This document shows, one piece after another, positions 1 through 10,600 of a DNA stretch of 64,000 nt. The stretch spans positions 2,294,001-2,358,000 of the forward strand of contig NZ_CP071872.1 in assembly GCF_022647665.1 (NCBI RefSeq), in the 5' to 3' direction. Within the stretch, counting starts at the first letter, position 1. Each line of letters begins with the position of its first letter. The notes below the pieces were generated by a model. The model worked only from the letters and a program-made list of their open reading frames with translations. It made no database searches and was not told the origin of the DNA. This DNA is from Streptomyces formicae (GTDB taxonomy: Bacteria > Actinomycetota > Actinomycetes > Streptomycetales > Streptomycetaceae). The position numbers were made by a program, and so were the translations under genes.

Positions 1-337
1 GGACCTCCAGGCCGTCTCCCACCGGACCGCCGAGATGGCGACCAGGACCGAGGCCGCGCGACTGCTCGTGTACGCGGCGGCCTGCGCGTACGACGCGGGG
101 GCGGCGGACGTCCCGAAACGCTCGGCGATGGCGAAGCTGTACGCGACCGAGACCGCCCAGTACGTGGTCGACGCGGCGGTGCAGCTCCACGGGGCCCGCG
201 CCCTCCAGCGCGGCCATCTGCTGGAGCACCTCTACCGGGAGGTGCGCGCGCCACGCATCTACGAGGGCGCGAGCGAGGTGCAGCGCGGGATCATCGCCAA
301 GGAGCTGTACGCCCGGGCCGGCCGGGACCGACCGTGA
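1..337 (+). CDS. Acyl-CoA dehydrogenase, C-terminal end (partial)
   Basis: The reading frame is open from base 2 and has no start inside the window, so this is the 3' end of a gene cut by the window edge. About 111 residues remain. They match the C-terminal helical domain of acyl-CoA dehydrogenases: an Ala-rich helix with repeated Arg/Asp, then the AVQLHGARAL-like segment and the IYEGASEVQRGIIAKELY ending that binds FAD in this family. The enzyme would oxidise acyl-CoA thioesters to enoyl-CoA using FAD. The substrate cannot be told from this part. The next gene starts 4 bp downstream, suggesting co-transcription. Confidence 0.9.
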   Translation, partial: DLQAVSHRTAEMATRTEAARLLVYAAACAYDAGAADVPKRSAMAKLYATETAQYVVDAAVQLHGARALQRGHLLEHLYREVRAPRIYEGASEVQRGIIAKELYARAGRDRP

Positions 338-341
338 GGGG

Positions 342-806
342 GTGCGCATGAGCCCGGAAGGCATGAGCCCGGAAGGCATGAGCCTGGAAGGTATGAGCCC
401 GGAAGGCAGGGGCCTGGAACGCATCAACCCGCCGGGACTCTCCCCGGCCACCGGCTTCTCGCACGCCGTCGCCGCGACCGGCTCCCGGCTGGTCTTCCTC
501 GCCGGGCAGACCGCGCTCGACGTGAACGGCAAGGTGACGGGAGAGGGGATCGTCGAGCAGTTCGAGACGGCGCTCGCCAATCTCCTCGCCGCCCTCGCGG
601 CGGCCGGCGGCACCCCGCACGACCTGGCGCGCGTCACCGTCTACGCCATCGACGTCGCCGACTATCGCGCCCGCGCCAAGGAACTCGGGCGCGTCTGGCA
701 CCGGCTCGCCGGCCGTGACTACCCGGCGATGGCGGTCATCGGGGCCGTACGCCTCTGGGACGAACAGGCGCTCGTGGAGCTGGACGGGTTCGCCGTACTG
801 CCGTAG
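342..806 (+). CDS. Rid family (RidA/YjgF-like) protein with repeated N-terminus
   Basis: The protein has 154 residues. From about residue 25 onward it has the Rid fold signature (FSHAVAATGSRLVFLAGQTA, then a VTVYAID segment and a C-terminal ALVELDGFAVL strand). RidA enzymes deaminate reactive enamine/imine intermediates. The catalytic Arg usually found in the PAR motif is replaced here (YPAMAVIG), so imine deaminase activity is doubtful. The N-terminus is a 15-bp tandem repeat that offers several in-frame ATG codons (348, 363, 378, 393) besides the GTG at 342. The true start is therefore uncertain. It follows the acyl-CoA dehydrogenase by 4 bp and is probably in its operon. Confidence 0.85.
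   Translation: MRMSPEGMSPEGMSLEGMSPEGRGLERINPPGLSPATGFSHAVAATGSRLVFLAGQTALDVNGKVTGEGIVEQFETALANLLAALAAAGGTPHDLARVTVYAIDVADYRARAKELGRVWHRLAGRDYPAMAVIGAVRLWDEQALVELDGFAVLP
348..422 (+). repeat. 15-bp tandem repeat covering the start of the Rid gene
   Basis: Four close copies of ATGAGCCCGGAAGGC (348-362, 363-377, 378-392 with two changes, 393-407) are followed by a degenerate fifth copy to about 422. Each copy encodes Met-Ser-Pro/Leu-Glu-Gly, so copy-number changes keep the frame and add or remove start codons. Confidence 0.95.
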
Positions 807-817
807 CGCGTCAAGGC

Positions 818-1342
818 TCAGGCCGTCGTGAGCCCGAACCACACCCACTTGCCGCGGGCGCCGACGGTGACAACACCCCAGGACCCGGCGAGCCTGTCGA
901 GGAGGTCGAGACCGCGCCCCGTCTCCATCTCGGCCACGGGCCGGTCACCACCCGAGCGGGCGCCGCCACCCATGTCCGGCTCCCCGTCGAAGACCGCGCC
1001 GGTGATGGTGCCTGCGGTCGCGTCGCGGGCGACGGCGATCTCGATGAACGCGCCCTGCGCGTGGCGTACGGCGTTCGACACCATCTCGGAGAGGAGCAGC
1101 GCCGCGGTGTCGGCGGCCGCGCAGTCGACGAGGGCGACCTCGCGCAGCAGCCGGCGGGCCTGAGCGGCCGCGCGGGGGTGGCGGGGCAGGACGGCCAGGG
1201 CGCCGCTGCCGGCCAGTGGCGTACTCCAACGGGTCACGGCAGGGACGGCGGTCACTTCGGCGTCAGGGCTGCTTCCGGCGTGGCGGCGCTGGAGGGGCAG
1301 GGAGCGTGTCGTCGCACAGGTCTCCGGGATGCCTTGTGTCAT
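818..1342 (-). CDS. Anti-sigma-type serine/threonine ATPase (HATPase_c_2, RsbW-like)
   Basis: The protein has 174 residues. It carries a single GHKL ATPase domain: an N-box (LLLSEMVSNAVRHAQG, about residues 75-90) and a late G-box (METGRGLDLLDRLAGSWG). This is the regulatory ATPase type very common in Streptomyces, related to the anti-sigma factors RsbW/SpoIIAB, which phosphorylate an anti-sigma-factor antagonist or hold a sigma factor. No partner gene is nearby. The ATG at 1342 was chosen because it overlaps the stop of the upstream channel gene in an ATGA (1339-1342), the usual sign of translational coupling. Confidence 0.85.
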   Translation of the reverse strand: MTQGIPETCATTRSLPLQRRHAGSSPDAEVTAVPAVTRWSTPLAGSGALAVLPRHPRAAAQARRLLREVALVDCAAADTAALLLSEMVSNAVRHAQGAFIEIAVARDATAGTITGAVFDGEPDMGGGARSGGDRPVAEMETGRGLDLLDRLAGSWGVVTVGARGKWVWFGLTTA

Positions 1343-1983
1343 GTCCTCACGCACTTCTCGTCGAACGGCGCCGTCTCGCACCTGGGCCGCGACGTCGGCA
1401 TGTTCAGGCGCCGGAGGATCGCGACCATCCGCAGGACGAAGACGACACCGGCGGCCGTCGCCGTCGCCACGCCGTCGCCGACGCCCGCGTGGTCCAGGAG
1501 CAGGTAGCACACGGCACCGGCGAAGGCGGCGGTCGCGTACACCTCCTCGCGCAGCAGCAGCGGCGGGAACTGCCCGCACAGCACGTCGCGCACGACCTCG
1601 CCCGTGACACCGGTGAGCACCGCCAGGATGATCACCGCGAGCGGGGTGACGTGGGCGTCGACGGCGGCCCGCGCCCCGATCACGGTCACGACCGAGAGGC
1701 CGAGCGCGTCGACGACCATCAGTGTCCGGTGCGGCAGCTCCCACCTGTGCAGATACGCCATCGTCGACACGGCGACGGTGCCGATGACCGCGAGAAGCAC
1801 CCAGTCGTGCGTCCAGTACAGCGGGTGCCGGTCCAGGATCAGATCGCGCAGCGTGCCGCCGGAGACGGAGCAGGCGAAGGCGAGGACGAGACCGCCGAAG
1901 GGGTCCATGCGGGCACGGTGCGCGGCCAGCACACCGCTGGCGGCGAAGGCGGAGATACCCACGAGGTAGAGCACGTGCAGCAT
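1339..1983 (-). CDS. Trimeric intracellular cation channel (TRIC, UPF0126) family membrane protein
   Basis: The protein has 214 residues, normal for bacterial TRIC/YadS proteins, with about seven membrane segments in two repeated halves. The family GG-R-D signature appears twice, as SGGTLRDLILDRHPLYW and as TGEVVRDVLCGQFPPLLLREEVYA. Family members are homotrimeric monovalent cation channels in the cytoplasmic membrane. The start ATG (1983) begins MLHVLYLVG and gives a protein without an unnatural N-terminal extension. The gene is coupled to the downstream ATPase by a 4-bp overlap. No functional link between the two is known to me. Confidence 0.88.
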   Translation of the reverse strand: MLHVLYLVGISAFAASGVLAAHRARMDPFGGLVLAFACSVSGGTLRDLILDRHPLYWTHDWVLLAVIGTVAVSTMAYLHRWELPHRTLMVVDALGLSVVTVIGARAAVDAHVTPLAVIILAVLTGVTGEVVRDVLCGQFPPLLLREEVYATAAFAGAVCYLLLDHAGVGDGVATATAAGVVFVLRMVAILRRLNMPTSRPRCETAPFDEKCVRT

Positions 1984-2009
1984 GGGACGGTTCTCGTTCC
2001 GGGGGAGGA

Positions 2010-2095
2010 CGGACACGGTGGCCGGGGACGGGCGGGCAGACAGGCAGGCGGGCGGACGGACGGGCGGACGGGGCGGACGCCGTCGACGCCGTGGA
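2010..2095. repeat. GGCGGACGGGC-type short repeats in the TRIC/kinase intergenic region
   Basis: This low-complexity stretch is built from variants of CGGACGGGCGGGC. It lies between the divergent TRIC gene (start 1983) and histidine kinase gene (start 2277). The rest of the gap should hold both promoters, but I cannot place them confidently. Confidence 0.6.
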
Positions 2096-2276
2096 CGCAG
2101 AAGTGCGACGCGGCGCGTCCTTCGGGGGATAGGCAGCACCGCGCCGCAATTCCAGTCTCGGCTCCGCACCCGGCCCGAGGACGTGCCGATCGTCCACACC
2201 AAGAGCGACGAAAGTTACGTCCCGCCATAAAGTGGCCGCAAGGCACACATAGCGTCCCAAAGGTGGTGGCGGTCCG

Positions 2277-3446
2277 GTGACGGAGCGAACGGGCTGGTCA
2301 CCACGCCGCCAGGACGCGCTGCTCACCGCGGCCGTCGTGGCCATCGGCGTGGCCGACACCTGGAGCAAGCCGTCGAACGGGCTGCTCACCGGGCAGCCGA
2401 TCGGTCTCGTCGCGACAGCGTCGGGCGCGGTCGGCCTCGCGCTGTGGTGGCGGCGACGGCACCCGGGCACGGTGGCCGCCGTCGTCATGGTGGGGTACGT
2501 GATCGCCTTCACCCCGGTGGCCCTGGCCGTGGCGATGTACACGGTGGGGGAGTGCTACCGGCACATCCGCGCCCTCGTCCCGTTCGCCCTCGGCGGCTGC
2601 GCGGCGGGCATCCTCGCGCTGCTGGCCGGTCCGCCGAGCGACTGGGAGCTGCGGGACCTGGTGTTCGTCCTCTCGCTGATCCTCGGACCCCTCGTCCTGG
2701 GCTTCGCGGTCGGGATCCGCCGGGATCTGGCCGTCGAGGCGAAGGCCACCATCGAGGCCCTGGAGCGCGAGCGGGGTCTGCTCGTCGAGCGGGCGAAGGC
2801 GGGCGAGCGTTCCCGGATCGCCCGTGAACTCCACGACGTCGTCGCCCACCGGTGCGGCAACATCGTGCTCACCGCGGGCGCGCTGAAGGTCGGCCCGCAC
2901 GCGCAGGACCCGGCGGTCGGCAGGGCCGCCGAGCTGATCAGGGAGGAAGGACACCAGGCGCTGGAGGAGCTCCGCGAGGTGCTCGGTGTCCTCACCCCCG
3001 GCCGCAAGGCCGACACGGAGCCCGGCACCCTGCCGCACCCCGACGTCTCCCAGCTGGACAAGCTCGTCGAGCGCGCCGGACAGCACGGCCGCCCGGTCGA
3101 ACTGCGGATCAGCGGACACCCGGAGACGCTGCCCGCCCCCGTGCAGCGCGCCATCCACCGCATCGTCCAGGAGGGCCTCACCAACGCCGCCAAGCACGCC
3201 CCCGGCGCGCAGGTGGGGGTCCTGGTCGAATGCCGGCTCGACGGCGTCGAGGTGCAGGTCACCAACGGCCCGCCGGCCGGCTCCGACGGAGTGGAACCGC
3301 CGCCGAGCGGCGGCAACGGCCTGATCGGCCTCGCGGAACGCATCAGCCTGCTCGACGGCACCTTCTCCGCCGGCCCGTACGACGGCGGCTACCGCATCGA
3401 CGCCTTCATTCCGCACCGTGGGCCGACCGCGGAGACGGGCGACTGA
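2277..3446 (+). CDS. Sensor histidine kinase (NarL/DesK type, HisKA_3)
   Basis: The protein has 389 residues. An N-terminal block of four or five membrane helices (residues about 12-145) is followed by a short coiled linker, then the HisKA_3 phosphoacceptor box ARELHDVVAHR with His186. A HATPase domain follows (N-box HRIVQEGLTNAAKHAPG, G-box GGNGLIGLAERISLLDG). This is the family that autophosphorylates on His and passes phosphate to a NarL-type regulator. The likely partner is encoded convergently just downstream (4144 to 3494). The start is GTG, and no extracellular sensor domain is visible. Confidence 0.92.
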   Translation: MTERTGWSPRRQDALLTAAVVAIGVADTWSKPSNGLLTGQPIGLVATASGAVGLALWWRRRHPGTVAAVVMVGYVIAFTPVALAVAMYTVGECYRHIRALVPFALGGCAAGILALLAGPPSDWELRDLVFVLSLILGPLVLGFAVGIRRDLAVEAKATIEALERERGLLVERAKAGERSRIARELHDVVAHRCGNIVLTAGALKVGPHAQDPAVGRAAELIREEGHQALEELREVLGVLTPGRKADTEPGTLPHPDVSQLDKLVERAGQHGRPVELRISGHPETLPAPVQRAIHRIVQEGLTNAAKHAPGAQVGVLVECRLDGVEVQVTNGPPAGSDGVEPPPSGGNGLIGLAERISLLDGTFSAGPYDGGYRIDAFIPHRGPTAETGD

Positions 3447-3493
3447 CCGGTCGGCGCTCTCCCGAGTGCCCCCGGGGCAGCGCCCCGGCCCCG

Positions 3494-4144
3494 TCAGCGC
3501 TCCAGCCCCGCCCGGTACGCCAGCCGCGCCACCTGCACCCTGTTGTCCGCGCCGATCTTGGCGAGGAGACGGCTGACCTGGCCCTTGACGGTGCCCTCGC
3601 TGATGTGGAGGGCGGCGCCGATGCCCGCGTTGGACAGTCCCCTGGCGATCAGCCGGAGCACCTCCCGGTCGCGCTCGGTCAGCGACTCCAGCGCCCGCTT
3701 CTCCGCGTCGGTCAACTGCGTGGCCTGCCCGGCCAGCGTGTCCAGCACCCGTCCGGTCACCGTCGGGTCGAGCGCCCCCTTGCCCTCGGCGACCTGACGG
3801 ACCGCGCGCAGCAGTTCCTCCGGCGGTGTGTCCTTCAGCAGAAACCCGCTGACGCCCGCCCGTACGGCCTCGTCGACGTACTCGTCCGCGCTGAACGTCG
3901 TCAGGATCAGCACCCGCGGCGGCCTCGGCAGCGCCCTCATCTCCCGCGTCGCGGCCAGCCCGTCCATGCCCGGCATCCGGATGTCGACCAGCGCGACATC
4001 CGGGCTGAACTGCCGTGCCGCGTCCACGGCACTCCGTCCGTCCCATGCCTCGGCGACGACATGCAGACCCTCGCCGGCCTCGACGATCTCACTCAGTCCC
4101 CGGCGTACGATCTCGCTGTCGTCGGCGATCAGCACGTGGATCAC
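3494..4144 (-). CDS. NarL/FixJ family response regulator
   Basis: The protein has 216 residues. The receiver domain (1-120) has the acidic pair DD at 8-9, the phosphoacceptor Asp54 in ALVDIRMPGMDG and the conserved Lys in FLLKDTPPEE. A LuxR-type helix-turn-helix (LTERDREVLRLIARGLSN to about 205) follows. It is convergent with the HisKA_3 kinase gene, 47 bp between stops, and is its obvious partner. Target genes are unknown. Confidence 0.93.
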   Translation of the reverse strand: MIHVLIADDSEIVRRGLSEIVEAGEGLHVVAEAWDGRSAVDAARQFSPDVALVDIRMPGMDGLAATREMRALPRPPRVLILTTFSADEYVDEAVRAGVSGFLLKDTPPEELLRAVRQVAEGKGALDPTVTGRVLDTLAGQATQLTDAEKRALESLTERDREVLRLIARGLSNAGIGAALHISEGTVKGQVSRLLAKIGADNRVQVARLAYRAGLER

Positions 4145-4364
4145 GAGTCCACTATGCGTTCCCCGCCACCGGGCGGCGAGTCCTGCCGGGGCACCCTCGC
4201 GCGCCCGGTCAGGCGGTGACGGGGGACGCCGAGGCGACCGCGCCGCGTCGGGCGGGCGCGGCGGCGCCTCCTGACCAGATGTCCGGCTCCGCCCCCTCCC
4301 CGACCCGCCTGCGCAGACGGTCGCTCCCGCCGATCACCGCGCCGCGCCGGTCTCCGCGGCCCGG

Positions 4365-4574
4365 TCACTCGGCGATGTACGTGCGGTAGGTCCAGCGGTA
4401 GACCGGCATGCTCTCACCGTCCAAGGTCCGGTGCTCGTGCGCGAACTCAAAGTGCTCGTAGGCGTTGTAGCGCGGGATCTTGACCGGCTCTCCGCACCCC
4501 CCGGGCGGAAGCGGCCAGACCTGGGGAAGGTCGTCAGGGCCTCCCTGGAGGAGCACGAGCTGCGACGCGGTCAT
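4365..4574 (-). CDS. Small DUF5988-like protein downstream of the PKS
   Basis: The protein has 69 residues and is hydrophilic. It has the pattern LQGGPDDLP...VKIPRYNAYEHFEF...YRWTYRTYIAE, which I recognise as the DUF5988 type of short actinobacterial proteins often found in biosynthetic clusters. No function is known. The ATG at 4574 is preceded by a good GGAGG eight bases upstream, so the longer upstream reading is rejected. It is the last gene of the minus-strand polyketide group, 111 bp after the PKS stop. Confidence 0.6.
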   Translation of the reverse strand: MTASQLVLLQGGPDDLPQVWPLPPGGCGEPVKIPRYNAYEHFEFAHEHRTLDGESMPVYRWTYRTYIAE

Positions 4575-4685
4575 GGTTGTGCCTCCAGCGGCCTGGTGTG
4601 TCCCGGAGTGGGAGCAGAAGTGAGAAGGGCGTTGCTGGGCCGCCACCCCGTGGTCCGGCAACGGGCTCCGCGTCCCGTCGCCGGC

Positions 4686-7600
4686 TCACAGCCGGGGGCC
4701 GTCCTCGAGGGCGAGGCCCATGTGGTGGGCGAGGCCCGTGGCCAGTGCCGCGAGCGTCGGATGCTGGTAGACGAAGTTGGCGGCGATCTTGATGCCGAAG
4801 CCTGTTTCGAGGCGGGTGCGCAGTTCCAGGGAGAGCAGCGAGTCGAACCCGAGGGATTTCAGGGGCGTTTGCGGATCGAGGGTGGTGTTCTCGCCCAGCC
4901 GGAGTACCGCACGTATGTGACCGGCTATGTAGGCCTCGAGGGCGGTGCGTCGGGCGAGTCCTGCCGGGAGGGCGCCCAGGTCGCCGCGAATGTCGGGCGC
5001 CGTCTCCGGGCCGGTGGCCGTGGGCCGGTCAACGGTGAGGAGGCTGAACAGCGATGTGTGCCGGACCGTGGGGAGGATCCAGGTCTCCGGTTCCCCCGGG
5101 ATGACGCCGGTGCGGGTGCGGCCGTGTACGAGCAGGGTGTTCAGCGCCTGGAGCCCCTTCTTCGTGGGAATGGTCCGGTAACCGCGGTCGGCGAAGCCGA
5201 CAGCGGCTCCCGTCTCCCCCCACGCACCCCAATTGACGGCGAGCGTCGGCATGCCGCGGCCGGTACGCCAGGTGGCGAATCCGTCGAGCCAGGCATTCGC
5301 GGCGGCGTAGGCACCCTGGCCCGGGTTGCCCAGGAGGGAAGCCATGGAGGAGAACACGACGAACCAGTCGGGGGCGTGACCGGCAGTGGCTTCATGCAGC
5401 CTCCACGCACCCGTGGCCTTGGGGCGCCAGACATTCGAGAGCTGACCGTCGGAAATGTTGGTGATCGCGGCGTCGTCGAGCACCATGGCGGCGTGCACGA
5501 CCCCCCGCAGCCGCAGGCCGTCCGCGGTGGCGGTGGCCACGAGGCGCTCAGCGGTGCCCGGCTCGGCGATGTCGCCGAGGACGACGGTGATCCGTGTGCC
5601 GCCGGCACGCAGCTCCTCAAGGATCCGCGAGGTGGACCGCGGACCGGGTGAGCGGCCGTTGAGGACGACGTGGCCCGCGCCGTGCCCGGCGAGCCAGCGG
5701 GCCGTTTCCAGCCCCACACCGCGCAGCCCGCCGGTGACGATGTAGGCGCCGCCCGGGCGGACGGCTGATGGGTCCCCGGGGATGCGTACGGTGGTGTCGC
5801 CCCGGTCCGGGACGGTCAGCACGAGCTTGCCGATATGGCTCGCGCCGGCCATGAGGCGGAACGCCTCCGTGGCCTCGTCCAAGGGAAAGATCCGATGGGG
5901 CAGGGGCGCGAGTCGGCCCGAGGCGACCTCGGCAAGCACCTCGCGCAGCACGGCGGTGAACACCTCGGGCCTGTCGTGCTGGAGTTGGATGAGGTCGACC
6001 GTGCTGAGGGTGATGTTGTTCCGGAACGGCGCCAGCCCGATGGACGTGTCGGCCAGAATGTCGCGCACCCCGAGCTCGACGAACCGGCCGAAGGGCCGCA
6101 GGGCTTCGAGCCCGGCGCGGATCGCCGGACCCGCCAGGGAGTTGAGCACGACATCGACGCCTTCGCCCCCCGTGGCGGCGCGCGTCTGCTCGGTGAAGCG
6201 CAACGACCGGGAGTCCATGACATGCTCGATCCCCATGCCGCGCAGATAGGCGCGCTTGTCCGCCGAGCCGGCTGTGGCCAGCACCTGGGCCCCCAGCATC
6301 CGCGCGACCGCGACGGCGGCCAGTCCCGTACCGCCGGTCGCCGAGTGGATCAGTACCCGTTCGCCGGCGGTGAGGCGGGCCACGTGGCACAGGGCATACC
6401 AGGCGGTGACGAACGCGGCGGGCAGCGTTGCCGCGGGGACCGGGCCGACTCCGGCCGGCAGGGGCGCGACGGCGTGGTCGTGCACGGTGACGAACGAGCC
6501 GAAGGCGCCACCTCGCAGGTCGACAGCGAGCACCGCGTCACCGACGCGGACGGCCCGCACGTCCGGCCCCACCGCGGTGACCGTCCCCGCACACTCGAAC
6601 CCGATACGGTCCCTCGCCTCCGCGTCGTCGCCGAGCAGGCCCATGGCCGTGAGCACGTCCCGGAAGTTCATCGCCGCGGCAGCGACCCGCACCTCGACCT
6701 CCCGGGCGCGAGGCTCCGACTTGGCGGCAGCGGCCAGCTCGAGGGCCCCCAGATCACCGAAGCGGCCGACGCGCAGACGGAAGCAGTCCGTGCCATAGCG
6801 GGCGGTGCGCGTGGTGGCAGCGGACCGCTCGGCCTCGGTGAGCGGCGCGTACTCCAGCCGGGCAACGTGGCGGCGGCCGCCGCGCAGGGCGGTCTCGTCC
6901 TCGGGGCCCGCGTTCAGTAGTTCGGCCGCCACATCGTGCAGTGCCGTGTCGGCCGGGTCGGCGTCGAGATGAGTGGCGCGCAGCTCCGGGTGCTCGTATG
7001 CGAGAGCGCGTACCACTCCCCGCAGGGCGCTCTGAGCGGGGTCGGTCGCCTCACCGGGCCGCACCCTTTGGGCACCGCGGGTGACGACGAAGAGGCGCGG
7101 GGACTCCCGGAATCCGGCGAGTACCGCCTGCACGGTGCCGAGGAGCCGGCGGGTGCGCCGCAGCGCGTCCTCGGCCGGTTCGGGGTCTTCGGCGGGTACG
7201 CAGAGCACGGCCACCGCATCGGCGTCGCCCGGGCGGGCGGCCCAGCGCTCGGTGAGCGTGTCCTTGAACACCCCCAGCACCTGGTCGCTCACCGGGACAT
7301 CGAGCACGTCGGTCCGCGCCCCCGCCGTGTGCAGCAGGCCGGCCAGCTCCACCGCGGAGCCGTCGCCCTCCCCGATGACGAGCCAGTTTCCCCGTGAGGG
7401 CGCTGTCGCCGCCCCCGCGGGCGGTGCGGGGTGCCACCGGGGCTCGAGGAACCAGCCGTCGACTTCTCCCGGACCGGCGGTACCCGGCGCGCCGTGCCGT
7501 ATCAGCTCCAAGCCCTCGATGACGAGAACCGGCATACCCGCCTCGTTCAGCAGACGGACGTCTCCGGTGACACCGCCGGCCCGCTCCTGCGTGATACGGC

Positions 7601-10600
7601 CGTGGCAGTAGACGGCCGTCGAGGGGTCGTCGAGGACGCGTACCGCCTTGGCTCCGACCGGGAGGACGAGGCCTCTGCCGGGATCCCCGAGGAGACCTGC
7701 CACGAGGGCCTGGGCGCAGCAGTCGATGAGGACCGGATGGATACACAGCTGGTGCGGCGCGGATGCCGCCGCTTGCGGGAGGGCGACGCGGGCCCAGCTG
7801 CTCGTGCCATCGCGTGAGACCCGGAGGCTGGTGATGCCGGTGAAGGCCGGACCGTGTTCGATGCCCCTGGCTCGCATGCCCGCGTAAAGCGTGTCCGCGG
7901 CGAGAACGACCGGGTGCTGCGCCGGGAGCGCCGTCAGTTTCTGAACCGGCGGCGGTGGTCCCGGTACGGTGTGGTGCAGCTCGGCGGTTGCCAGGCGTAC
8001 CCAGCTTCCTTCGTCACCGAGGGTGTGGATCTCGCAGGTCGCGCGGTCCGCCGCGGTCACGGTGACGGTGGTGACCACTTCGGTGTGCGCGGTCAGCCGC
8101 AGCAGCTCCAGGAAGCGAAGGCCGGTCACCTGGATGTCCTGCGGAGGCGCGTCGAACACCTCGCAGCCCGCTGTGAGGGCGATGGCGGCGTGGCCGGCGC
8201 CCGGGAACACCGGGTCGCCGTGCACGCGGTGGTCGGCCAGCCACGGGATCTGCTCCGTGCCTGCGTCCGCCCGCCAGCAGTGGCTGACCTGTTCCCCGGG
8301 GATCTCGGTACGGATGCCGGGCAGGCCGGTGGCCGCCGACCGGGGCGGGGCCGGGGCTGGGGCGGCGGCGTCCGCCCAGTGGCGCTGCCGGTCGAAGGCG
8401 AGGCCTGGTACGTCGCAGAGCTCGCCGTCCGCGTAGAGCGCCGACCAGTCGACAGGGACGCCGGCGCAGTACAGGGCGGCGAGCTGGGTGCGGAAGGCGG
8501 CCACTTCCTCTTCGTCACGGCGAAGTGTGGGCAGGACGACCGGGTTGTCCAGGACGCGTGGCAGGCTGTCGGTGACGGAGCGGGTGACGACGGGGTGGGG
8601 GGAGACCTCGACGTAGACCTGGTGCCGGTCGGCGGCAGCGGCGGCGATCGCGGAGGCGAACCGGACAGGGCGGCGTAAGTTGGCGCACCAGTAGTCGGCG
8701 CCGAAGGCGGGTGTGTGGCGCGGGTTGTCGAGAACGGTCGAGTAGAACGGGACGCGGGGCCGCTGCGGTTTGAGATCCCGCAGGGCCTCCTGGAGATCGG
8801 GGAGCAGCGGATCCACTTGGGGGGAGTGCGAGGCGACGTCCACGGCGACGAGATGCGCGGGTACGGCCCGGGCGTCCCAGGAGGCGACCAGCCGTTCCAC
8901 CTCTTCGGCCCCGCCTGCGACGACCGTGGAGCCGGGCGAGGCGAGCACGGCCACCGAGACCGCTCCGCTCACCCCTGCCTCGTGGAGTTCCCGCTCCACC
9001 GCGGCGCGGTCCAGGCTCACGGTCGCCATCGCACCGGCACCCGCGATCCGTGTCAGCAGCGAGGAGCGGCGGCAGATGACCCTGACGCCGTCGGCCAGGG
9101 TCAGCGCTCCGGAGACGACCGCTGCCGCGACCTCGCCCATGGAGTGCCCCACGACGGCGGCCGGTTCGATTCCGTACGCCCGCCAGAGGGCGGCGAGCGC
9201 GGTCTGCACGGCGAACAGCAGCGGCTGCACCCGCGAGCAGGCGGTGACCGGCTCTCCACGGGAGAGCGCGTCGAGCACGGAGAAGCCGGCATCGGCCGCG
9301 ATCAGCGCGTCGGCTTCTGACAGGGCCGTGGCGAAGGCCGGTTCCCGCTCCAGCAGGGTGCGCCCCATGCCGGGCCATTGCGAGCCCTGTCCGGAGAAGA
9401 CCCACACCGGGCGCCGGGAGACCCCGGCGGCCACGGCTCCCGACACCACGCCGGGTTGGGCCTGTCCGGCCGCGAAGGACCTCAGGGCGCCGGCCAGGGC
9501 GTCGTGTGAAGCGGCCACCGCGCCGAGGCGGCCACGACCGGCCGAGCGCCTCAGCGCGAGTGTGTGGGCGACGTCGCGCAGTGAGACGTTCGCCCCGTCT
9601 CCCTCGAGCCAGTCGGCGAGCCGCTCGGCCGCCTTCGGCAGAGCCCTGGCGGATCCGGCCGGTACGAGAAAGACCTCGGGCGTCGGTGTCGGTGTCGGTG
9701 CCGGTGTCGTCGTCGGCGCCTGCCGGCGCGGAAGGCGCGCGCGGCCGGCCGCGCCGGCAGGCGCCTGTTCGAGTACGACGTGGGCGTTGGTGCCGGAGTA
9801 CCCGAAGGACGAGACCGCCGCGAGCCGGGAGCGGGAGTCCGTTGGCCACTCCGTCAATGTAGTGGGCACGAATAAGCGTGTGCCTGCCGCGGAGATGGCC
9901 GGATTCCACTCGGTGAAGTGCAGATTGGGCGGAACGAGTCCGCGCTGGAGGCACAGCACCGCCTTGATCAGACCGGAGATGCCGGAGGCGGGTTCGAGGT
10001 GCCCCACATTGGTCTTCACCGACCCGAGCGCGCACCGGCCACGGCCGGTGCCGTAGACCCGGGCCAGGCTGGAGAACTCGATCGGGTCGCCGACCGGCGT
10101 CCCCGTCCCGTGCGTCTCGATCATGCCCACGTCCCGGGGATCGGTGCCGGCACGCTCCAGGGTTTGGCGGAACAACGCCTCCTGGGCGTCCGCCGAGGGG
10201 GCGGCAAGTCCGTCGGAGGTGCCGTCCTGGTTCACCCCCGAGCCACGCACCACCGCCAGCACTCGGTCACCGTCCCGCCGGGCGTCGGCCAGGCGTTTGA
10301 GGACGACGACACCGCACCCCTCACCGCGTACGAAGCCGTCGGCCGCGGCGTCGAAGGTGTGGCAGCGGCCGGTCGGCGAGAGCATGCCCATCCGCGCGAA
10401 GGACCTCATCGTCCTCGATCCGAGAATGAGGGTGACGCCTCCGGCAAGGGCGAGCCGGCACTCCCCCGCCGCCAGCGCCTGGCAGGCCAGGTGCAGTGCC
10501 ACGAGCGAGGATGAGCAGGCGGTGTCCAGCGCGACGGAGGGACCGTGCAGTCCCAGCAGATAGGAGACGCGCCCCGCCGCGACGCAGTGGCCGTTGGTCA

